64,000 nt of DNA from the NCBI GenBank assembly GCA_014526335.1, contig JACTAT010000032.1, forward strand, positions 1,851,026-1,915,025, written 5' to 3'. Positions 55,691 through 64,000 of this stretch are shown here, piece after piece; position 1 is the first letter of the stretch; each line of letters starts with the position of its first letter. The notes under the pieces were generated by a model. The model had not been told where the DNA came from. It worked only from the letters and a program-made list of their open reading frames with translations, and did not search any database. The position numbers were made by a program, and so were the translations under genes. The stretch is from Chrysaora quinquecirrha. Taxonomy: Eukaryota; Cnidaria; Scyphozoa; Semaeostomeae; Pelagiidae.

Positions 55691-56960
55691 AATTATGAAA
55701 TGCTTTTTCTATCTTTTGGTCAAAGCATATTAATTATTGCAGCACACCCTTCTAATACCTTTAGATCAGCTTTTGACATCAGGCAAGACAGAATTTCAGA
55801 TTTCTTCATTGGCAAGCGTGAAGCTCCATTTTTAGCTATATATGGCATAGTAGATTGGTTTTTGTTGGCAAAGAATGTGCTACAGTCCCCGTCACCTGTT
55901 TGGCTATAAAGAGACAAGAAAACAAACCAACATTGCTTTTTCTTGATTTCAATTTTTGTTGCAACGTTTTTGTACCTTCCTTTGGCTTCTGTTTGGAAAA
56001 CATCAAATATTTATTTTTCTTTATCGTATTACTGACTGTAGCAATATTCGGCACAACATTGGACGTTCTTCGCTCTGGTCAATCAATTCAGGTTCTGGAA
56101 CTAGCTCTTCATCTTCAGACGCTTTTTTATAATACTCATAGGCTTCTTATCGCAGGAAATACAAAGCACATGCTGTGACTTGCTGAAGGTAGGAACAGAG
56201 CATTGTGTTTGATGAGGGTGTAGCAAAGTGTGGCTTTTCCTCACTTTGCTTAAATGGGAACGCCAAAAGGTATGTTCATCCACTTTCTTCTAGCCCATGA
56301 CCTGAATTAGAGAAAAGAACATGATTAGTTTTGTAGCAAAAATATATATAAATATTTATATAAAAATATAAATATAAAAATATATAAAATAAGTATGCAT
56401 CAACTCTACGAAGCAAAACATTAGTTACATAGGCATTTCAAGAAAGTCATTTCAATCTGTAGATCCCAAATCATAATGACAAAGAAATGTTCTCCAAGTT
56501 CGTCGACTTTTTTCCATTGTATGTCTTTAGCAATCACATATAAAGGCTGATCCACGGTCATTACAGGAGTTTGACCTTAAAATACGAATATGACAGAACC
56601 TTGAATATCTGCTCCGACAGGTTGCTTATAAAGCTGAAATGATGTGAAGTTTAATTTATTACTGTGCCACTATCCATAATGGCAAGACCAGGTGAAGTCC
56701 AAATGATCATAAGTTACTCATATACTCCTAGTTGATGCAAACGGGAATTCCTTCTAAAAAGCTACAAACTTTTGCTGCAAACAAAAGTAGAAAAGACTTT
56801 CTGCCAAAGCACAGGTGGCCAAAAGAGTGACCTCCTTGTCAAATTGGTTGCAAACACTGTTTGCGAGGGGGGTTGAGATAGATAACATACGATCATAAGA
56901 TATGCAAAGACCGAGAGAGTGAAACTTATGCGGATTGCCCATGGTGTCGGATCTTTTCAT
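55690..56960 (-). pseudogene. Second family K fragment
   Basis: On minus, 56960-56754 contains 'GLCISYDRMLSISTPLANSV' and 55917-55690 contains 'GASRLPMKKSEILSCLMS' and 'LKVLEGCAAIINML', both typical family K blocks in N-to-C order. The middle is deleted or scrambled (a 'CDKKPMSIIKKRLKM' piece lies near 56130). It differs from the copy at 23-32 kb in orientation and in which blocks survive. Confidence 0.5.
56336..56394. repeat. (AT)-rich low-complexity run
   Basis: ATATATATAAATATTTATAT-type sequence of ~55 bp. Confidence 0.9.
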
Positions 56961-57700
56961 TTAGCCTTTACCCCCTGGTTAGTGAATTTTGAAAGCTAAT
57001 ATCTGGAAAACAGTACAATTTGGGGCCATGATTTTTTTGCAAATCTTGTCAAGAATTTAATACCCTTTCCAAATATATAATAGTTAGTATGTTTGGAAGA
57101 CAAAATATATGGTAATTTTCAACCTTATTTACGTCATTATGACGTCATAAAGGGATGGAGCTTTTGGGCACCACTCTTAATTTTGGGATATTCACCCCAA
57201 AGCTACTCTGTATAAAGTTTCAGACTTTGTTCACAAAGTGAACAATTCAGCCTAAAATGGGGTCTTAGCTGCTTACTAACGGGTTTTTTTGGCAGATGTG
57301 CTGAAGTTTTGTAGTAGCTCAAAGCATATTACCAACAAACAATATGATTGGTAAAGGATCTATCAGTTTTGTCCACCCAAAGCCTGAGGAGTTTGGATGG
57401 ATGGGAGTAGTCGCTAACACATGCTCTCTGATGTTAACATTGCTAGTTTCTCCAAGGTACTCTGGATCCCCAGCACCATCTGATGACAACTTTATATCAG
57501 ACATTTGCTCTGCGCTAGATTTTGGAATGGTTTGAAGTGTTTCTTACTGTCAGTCTTGATAACCAGAAAGTAACCCTAACTTCATTTCTTTGAAAAATAT
57601 ATTTTAGAGGTTCTTTATGACTTTTCCAACTTCGTGAAATAATTTTAATGTTTACATTATTGTTACAGATGTTTTCTTTCCTTGTAATATGTTTTTTGAT
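56961..57700. other. Mostly unassigned; one small minus frame
   Basis: A minus frame at 57504-57319 encodes 'NIREHVLATTPIHPNSSGF'. It may be a further piece of one of the neighbouring multicopy genes, but I cannot place it. Confidence 0.3.
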
Positions 57701-57719
57701 TTTCTTGTTATGTTCTTGA

Positions 57720-58748
57720 TGCTATGTTGGTCAGATACTTCTTTTCCTTCTGTCCATGTCTTTGGAGGTATGCACAGCTGGAAGCACAGATTTTCCTTTT
57801 GCCCATGTCATGTGCAACATATGCGAAATAATTGACAAGGTCCTCATCATGTTCTTTTCGAATAGGCAATGCATCGGTTTCAACATCTCTTCGCTTTGTT
57901 ATATTATTGATCTCTGTCTGATTAAGCTCCCTCTTAGAATCTGTGGGTCTTGTTGCACTTGGCATAAGAAAAGGACACCGGACAACAGTATAATGCCTGC
58001 TTTTCCTATAACCATATTCTATAACTATCTTACCATACACATTACATGTGGACATGATTTCCTGGTATCAGAACTCCTTCAGTGACCAGATTTTTGAAAA
58101 AATCTATCACCCAAGAAGAGAAGGGCCTTCTCATGTAAGGCCACCATTTTTCTTTACACTGATTGGAAGGTGCTGAGCCATACCTATGAGCATCTTCCCT
58201 TTCCCAGATAGAACCTTTAATTCCTGATATGATGCCAATCTCTGTTCCTCAATCAGTTTGGGCAACCAGATTACAGCAATGTAATTCTCTTATTGTTTGG
58301 ATTTAGTAATTTGTAGTGGCCAGTGGGTTGTTGTTGGTTCTTGTTACTCGAAACTACAAGATCTTCAGAGAAAATCTGTCCACACAACCATGGATCAGCT
58401 TGTCAACTTGAGCTTGTCATAGCCATCAATGTGCCAGCATGTGTTTGGACCGGGCTATCTGTACAATCTTTGCTGCAAACTGCAAGCTCAACGATGTGGG
58501 GCTCCTTCAGGATCAACCTCTTTCAACAACTTCATTATCCTATGAAGTGGAATGATGATCCCATACAAATTTCTGAGGGTATTCCACATTTCTCTGTAAA
58601 CTCTTAGACACAAAGGTCCTTGTATTTCCCTCTCAATGATCTGTCTAATAGAGGAATCTAAGATGTTATTATGCTGGCTTTCTGACCATCGATATTCCAA
58701 AGACTTCTGTAAGAACAGAACTATTGTATTTTTGGAAAAGTGATGCAT
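57720..58748 (-). pseudogene. Integrase-core (rve-like) multicopy gene, decayed
   Basis: On minus: 'SSIRQIIEREIQGPLCLRVY' and 'IIIPLHRIMKLLKEVDPEG' (58748-58488), then 'PGPNTCWHIDGYDKLK' near 58420 (first catalytic Asp region), 'HGCVDRFSLKIL', 'RVTRTNNNPL' and 'GSAPSNQCKEKWWPYMRR' (the region that should hold the catalytic Glu), and 'SSWVIDFFKNLVTEGVLI'. I recognise the order from an integrase-core family repeated in cnidarian and fish genomes. Many stops and shifts. A tail frame, 58055-57708, may belong to it. Confidence 0.6.
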
Positions 58749-58759
58749 GAAATAGTATG

Positions 58760-59140
58760 CTATAGCTTCTTTTCTGAATCAAATTCAAAATAACCGTTAT
58801 TGATTCTATAATCATGCTTTCCTCTATGTACTATGTATCCACATTGACCAAAAAACACTTTGCTTCAAAACAAAATGTAGCTCCTCTTCTAAGCAATAAC
58901 CTTTTTCATTTTCCCTCGGATTTCAGACAATCATTTACAAAAATTGAGAGACCACATCCCCTTTGCCCAAGGTAAATGCTTTTTGTGATGAATATTAGTA
59001 AATGGGCGTTTTGGTCTTACTAAATTCCTTAAGGGGGAGTGGGGTTAAAAATTATACTAGTTATGGTATATGGGTTGAATAATGCATAATAATGAATATT
59101 TTCTCGTGGTCTCAATATATTTGATAAAGGATTGTTGACT
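58760..59140. other. Intergenic, nothing recognised
   Basis: AT-rich. It ends at the first hairpin repeat. Confidence 0.4.
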
Positions 59141-59184
59141 CTTAACAATGAGCATTGATCAACTTTGAGATCATGATCAAAGTT
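59141..59184. repeat. Hairpin repeat H, copy 1
   Basis: CTTAACAATGAGCATTGATC then AACTTTGAGATCATGATC-AAAGTT. The second part forms an 8-bp stem (AACTTTGA/TCAAAGTT) around GATCATGA. Repeated almost exactly at 61004-61047. Confidence 0.7.
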
Positions 59185-59224
59185 AAAATTGTTTTGGTAA
59201 TTACACTATTTCATATCCAGATGA

Positions 59225-59695
59225 TAGAGGAATATTCACAATTCCTGGCCAGATGAACTAGAAAATGTCAATGAGGAAGAATCATCTTCATCAGATCTGA
59301 AGATGATGAAAGCACTCCCAAGGCCACTTCTTGAACCAATCACCCTCACATACTTTGGTTGCTGGCACCTCCCAACTTCAGATGTTTCTAAGAATAATCT
59401 AATATATATTAAAACAGTTAAGGAGATATTTGGACATTTACCAGAAAATGAGATAGCTTTGGCAGCCAGTATGGGAAAACTGAAAAAAGGCAGGAAAAAG
59501 AGCACAGTTGGAATATTTGTCACTTGTATTTTCAGTTTTGTTGTGTTTTCTGTCTTCCTTTGTGTTTTCAGTCTCTTGTGTTGTGTTTCTAGTCCTGCAT
59601 ATTATTTTCAGTTTGTGTTCTGTTTGCAGTCCATTGTGTTTTGTTTCCAGTCTCTGCAAACATTGCTGCCAACAACGAAGGAGGATGTTCAGTGA
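59225..59695 (+). other. Unassigned plus frame and T-rich repeat
   Basis: A plus frame from about 59240 to 59520 encodes an acidic Ser-rich start and then 'VSKNNLIYIKTVKEIFGHL' and a Lys-rich end. No family was recognised. It runs into imperfect copies of TTGTGTTTTCAGTCT at 59525-59660, which are probably not coding. Confidence 0.3.
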
Positions 59696-59699
59696 CAGG

Positions 59700-61002
59700 G
59701 AGATCATAAATTATATATAAACGATGCTATGTTGTAAAGCCTTCCTCATGATTACTGAACATCATGTTGAAGCTTTATGGTTGCTTGCTTTCACTGAGCT
59801 TGTTTCCTTAGGCTCATTTTGTTACAGCAAGTCTATATCAACCTATGGCAGTGAGTTGAATGTTCTTTTTCGAATCAGGTTTAAACTCAAGCTCATAGAA
59901 CCTTCAACAAAGCCAGTGAGTTATGGTTATTTGGTTATTTCTTGTCCTATATCTCCCAGGGGGCACATTTCGAACTTTAGACAGGGATGCTCAACCCTAT
60001 AATTCAGGGTTTAAAATTTGACCAAATCCTATTTACACTTCATAACGGATGGGTCATTAATTCTTCCTGGGAGGGGGTGTAAGACATTCTGAAATATTTG
60101 ATAGAATTTTCCTCCCCAAATAAGATTCATGATAATAGTGTCACTTTTTACATAATTCGAATAATCAGGAATGAATATTATGGCAGAAATGATCTGCTTA
60201 CTACTGCAGATGTGCATAAATTTGCACATACAAGCAAGACTTTGAATGTGCTCAATGTAAGCTTTAAGAAAAGAAAGATTAACTGATTGACCAGCGCAAA
60301 TATATTTTTTGATAAGACAACTCTGAAGATAAATGAATGGAAGGCTGATGAGATGTACTTTTATGATTCTGTTCTAAAATCTGTGATTGATGGTATCGGT
60401 GAATGAAATAGACTCAAAGAATGCATTGCTGAGTAACACTCTTGTATTCCAGAATGGCAGATTTCCAACAAGTTTGGCACAAAAATCAGAAGACTGGAGC
60501 ATTAGAAAAGAAGGGAAGGCAACAACAACAACAAAGGCATATAAAAGCAAGGCTTATCAAGGGAAAGAAAAGCTTATTAAAACCCTGTTAGGTGGTAGAG
60601 ATAGCTCTACATTAACAATTGAGAATTTAGAAGGATTTCATATGGCAACCCTAAGCTAAGATTCAACTTGAAACCATTGGTATCCCATGTCATGGAAAAA
60701 ACATTGAAAGGAGAAGATGCAAAATTGTGGACTTAGAATGCAGAAAAATATTCAACAAATCAAAAGGCAGTGACATGAGAAAACAATGCATTGTTTGGTG
60801 AAACGATAAAACATCAAACAGTAAACAAAGCAAAGAAAGCAGTTGCCTTTAAAAAGTACTTCCAGAACAACTAGTTTAAAAAGGAAGCTGGGGTCTTAGA
60901 AAGACATGGCAAAATGCCGTTTCTATGTTTCTATGTAGGCCTCTGCTGTGAAAGGGAAAATTATTTCCTCACAAATTCAAACCAAAAGAAGGAAATTACC
61001 AT
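59700..61002. other. Region with small unassigned frames
   Basis: Only short frames are seen (for example 60387-60659, Lys/Thr-rich, 'EGKATTTTKAYKSKAYQG'). No motif or splice structure convinced me. It could be a decayed exon series. Confidence 0.3.
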
Positions 61003-61003
61003 T

Positions 61004-61047
61004 CTTAACAATGAGCATTAATCAACTTTGAGATCATGATCAAAGTT
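61004..61047. repeat. Hairpin repeat H, copy 2
   Basis: Matches 59141-59184 with one substitution (GCATTAATC for GCATTGATC) and keeps the 8-bp stem. Same orientation. Confidence 0.7.
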
Positions 61048-62640
61048 AATATCTTTTCAGAAGAAATAGTTTCTTTAGAAACTAACAGACTGATATACAT
61101 GAAATCATTTCCCTACCCCCTCCTTAAGACATTCTTTTTTTCCTTGAATCCTTTTCATACCCCCTCTTTGTGATTTGCTTTATTTTCTGTAAAATTTTGG
61201 TCCCCCAGATGTCTTCCACACCCTCTCCAGGAAAAAATAATGCTTGTCCCTAAGTGATCACATTGGGTAGTCTAACTTCCTTGAACAAGCATCCCTATTG
61301 AACTAATACTTGTGTTCCTCCTCTGCACTGTTTCCAGATCGTGGAGAGAGGTGGACAGATGAAAGCTGCTGATATGCGTAAGGTGATATTTGCTTTCAGG
61401 AGACCTTTGTTACCAACTAAACTGATTACACACAGTTTAAAGTGCTTCTGTGATACTGCAGACGGTTCAATAGACTGATTTCTTCAAAAAAGTGGTCCTA
61501 CCCATAAAATATTTTGGCAAATGCCTGTCAACATTTTGGCCTAGAGGTAAAGATTACCATAAGAATATTGTGTTTGATGGTACAGTCTGTAACAAACTAA
61601 CAACCAGCAGTCTCACTTCACTTATCATTACAAAAGATAATGTTGCCAATACAGCTTTTTCAGGTATTAGCCAAGAAAAAGTGACTTTATGCGGGAACAA
61701 AACTGAAGAAATTTTTCTAACTGCAATTGCAAAACTAGTTTGCAGCATCTTAAAACTAAATGATAAATTAGATGCTGAACAAGGAAAAACATGTCTTTAA
61801 AAAACGAGCATGCAGATGTGAAAATCAAAATCATAAAACTCAAAGATTATAAAAAATGGAGACCTCTCTCCATCCCTTTTAGTAAAAACAGAAAAGGTTA
61901 GTAAACTTTCACAAAATAAGTCAAAAACTGAGCTATCAATGAAAAAGTCCGAAAAAAGGAAACCAAGAAACAATTGAAGGAAACATTTCGGAGCAATTGA
62001 AAGGTCAAAATGAAAAAGACAAAGAGTTCAATGGAGAAATCTATGGACAAAACAACATCAACAACAACACGTCAGGTAATCAACCGTGTAAACAATATTT
62101 CAGGACTAAAAACTCTTTGTGTTTTGCAAGAGTTATGCATCTTATCGCCTGGGCAAAATCCGACAGCTAAAGTTGCTGGATAAAGAGAAGATGATGGAAT
62201 GGGAAAACCAACAGCAGGAGCAACATCTTTTTGCAATGTGTGAGTGGGTCTTGAGAAGCAAACATGTATACATGCATTCATATAGTAGTTAATCAAAAAC
62301 AGATTTGTTCAAGAAAAGTTGCATTGAAACTTTGTTCTCATGGGAATTAATGTTTTCATAACTCTAATAAAACACACAAACACTGCTCAAAATATAACAA
62401 ATTATTGGGTCAACTCAGAATAAGGAATAAATGCACCAAAGCCATTCCTAAGGTGTGAATAAGAGAATTAACTCACTGATGAGGCTTCCGATTGGCAGCA
62501 GAGTATTTGAGGTCATGATAAATTAAATAATAAATTAAATGAATTGAAGGTGTGAAAAACAATGGTTATAAAAACAAAGCTTCCGAATTATAATTAGTGT
62601 AGAAAACATGGGATGAACAATATATTCACGTTTTTTATCG
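61048..62640. other. Region with one unassigned ORF
   Basis: A plus ORF at 61492-61800 encodes 102 residues ('NVANTAFSGISQEKVTLCGN') with no recognised domain. The rest is AT-rich and non-coding. Confidence 0.3.
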
Positions 62641-62649
62641 TTTTCACTG

Positions 62650-62770
62650 CAATTTATTTCCATTAAGTTAAGAAACTGTTAAGAAACTTTTAGAACCAAA
62701 ATTGGGCCAAAAATTAAGAAACTTTTTGAACTAGGCCCTGACCTAGGTTTCTTATAAAAAAAACATGTAC
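62650..62770. mobile_element. MITE family T, end fragment (copy C)
   Basis: GGTTTCTTATAAAAAAAACA then TGTACAT, preceded by repeated AAGAAACTTTT words, matches the right ends of the copies at 45821-46093 and 46479-46824. Confidence 0.5.
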
Positions 62771-62902
62771 ATCATGACAAACAAATCGCCCAAAAGGAAA
62801 ACGAAGTGAGTAATAAATATTAAAAACTTTTAACCAAAGGTTTATCATACCAAAAAATAAATGTTTCTACAACGCAACTGATAAAACCAAAAAATGATAA
62901 CG

Positions 62903-63853
62903 ATACTTAGCATCCTCCACTTACATGATGGTATCCCTCCACGTTGCAAATGATATCCCTCCACTTACATGATGATAACCCTCCACGATACTCTGCATCC
63001 TCCACTTACATGATGATAACCCTCCACGTTGTATTGGCACCCTCCACTTACATGATGGTATCCCTCCACGTTGCAAATGATATCCGTCCACTTACATGAT
63101 GATAACCCTCCACGATACTCCGCATCCTCCACTTACATGATGGTATCCCTCCACGTTAAAAATGATATCCCTCCACTTACATGATGATAACCCTCCACGA
63201 TACTCTGCATCCTCCACTTACATGATGATAACCTTCCACGTTGTATTGGCACCCTCCACTTACATGATGGTATCCCTCCACGTTGCAAATGATATCCGTC
63301 CACTTACATGATGATAACCCTCCACGATACTCCGCATCCTCCACTTACATGATGGTATCCCTCCACGTTAAAAATGATATCCCTCCACTTACATGATGAT
63401 AACCCTCCACGATACTGCGCATCCTCCACTTACATGATGATAACCCTCCACGTTGTATTGGCACTCTCCACTTACATGATTGTATCCCTCCACGTTGCAA
63501 ATGATATCCCTCCACTTACATGATGATAACCCTCCACGATACTGCGCATCCTCCACTTACATGATGGTATCCCTCCACGTTAAAAATGATATCCCTCCAC
63601 TTACATGATGATAACCCTCCACGATACTCCGCATCCTCCACTTACATGATGGTATCCCTCCACATTAAAAATGATATCCCTCCACTTACATGATGATAAC
63701 CCTCCACGATACTCCGCATCCTCCACTTACATGATGATAACCCTCCACCTTGTATTGGCACCCTCCACTTACATGATGGTATCCCTCCACGTTGTATTGG
63801 CACCCTCCACTATACTGCACATCCTCCACGTTACTGCACACCACGTTGTACGG
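62903..63853. repeat. Higher-order minisatellite: ~42-bp monomers in 212-bp units
   Basis: Monomers contain CCTCCACTTACATGATG followed by GTATCCC or ATAACCC and CTCCACG. The marker CTCCACGATACT recurs near 62981, 63108, 63193, 63320, 63405, 63532, 63617 and 63702: spacings of 127, 85, 127, 85, 127, 85 and 85 bp. Since 127 is about 3 x 42.4 and 85 about 2 x 42.4, five monomers make a 212-bp higher-order unit. The last monomers are degenerate. Confidence 0.85.
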
Positions 63854-64000
63854 GGTGTTTCTACTCGGTTTAACCATAAAAACGTTTACTTTTCATTATT
63901 TTAACGAAATTTGGAGGCCTTGACGTGAAATATCACTAAAAAATTTAGGGGCCCTTGGGGCTCCAAAATGAGGGCCCCGAGGGCCGCGTCCGCCGATATC
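63854..64000. other. Unassigned edge sequence
   Basis: The final ~60 bp become GC-rich (GGGGCCCTTGGGGCTCC, GGGCCGCG), unlike the rest of the window. It may be the edge of another repeat. Confidence 0.4.

Noticed and set aside
62903..63853. CRISPR-like direct repeats
   Set aside because: There are no unique spacers of constant length; the array is a tandem minisatellite in a eukaryotic context.

Overview
The window looks like an AT-rich, intron-containing metazoan genome, most likely a cnidarian. That is an inference: GT-AG introns are visible, and the multicopy protein families recognised here are ones I associate with cnidarians, from memory rather than from a search. There are no rRNA or tRNA genes, no CRISPR and no bacterial-style operons. 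Nearly everything recognisable is a transposable element or a decayed multicopy gene. The clearest intact long reading frame is a Tc1/mariner-type transposase near 28 kb.

Layout. 0-6 kb: an eight-exon gene on + with consistent splice phases but six in-frame stops and one frameshift; its core resembles a P-element-type transposase. 6.5-9.0 kb: a 5'-truncated LINE (+) ending in a TGAA tail. 9.0-15.7 kb: a Helitron/Helentron on minus with, in order, a 2A-like motif, an OTU protease, 19-residue repeats, an HUH Rep, a PIF1-like helicase and an AP-endonuclease fragment; the LINE lies in or next to the endonuclease. 16-19 kb: ATC microsatellites and a diverged duplication. 18.3-21 kb: a possible Gypsy LTR and a broken gag. 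21.5-22.9 kb: a broken transposase-like gene (-). 23.2-32.7 kb: a broken member of a large cysteine-rich family (called family K here), interrupted exactly at an exon end by a 4,974-bp insertion. That insertion is two identical 277-bp MITEs bracketing a segment with 77-bp inverted ends, which carries the transposase (+) and a CRESS-type HUH/SF3 Rep (-).

33.2-37.9 kb: a CR1/L2-like LINE with three ~205-bp monomers upstream, an SGNH-esterase ORF1 and a frameshifted ORF2. 39.1-39.7 kb: a tandem duplication. 40.6-41.9 kb: a Penelope-like element (-). 43.6-44.2 kb: a ~180-bp satellite. 45.0-53.9 kb: a BEL/Pao element whose gag is split by a 7,578-bp Mutator-like element (MULE). The MULE has minisatellite TIRs, a 9-bp target duplication and a two-exon transposase with a SWIM finger. 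53.9-54.9 kb: a LINE relic. 55.7-58.7 kb: pieces of family K and of an integrase-core family (-). 62.9-63.85 kb: a higher-order minisatellite of ~42-bp monomers in 212-bp units.

The window is therefore a stack of nested insertions with little sign of host function. The strongest mechanistic evidence is the two insertions whose removal restores a reading frame or splice site (26,784-31,757 and 45,200-52,777). Calls rest on motifs and reading frames read by eye; no database search was run.
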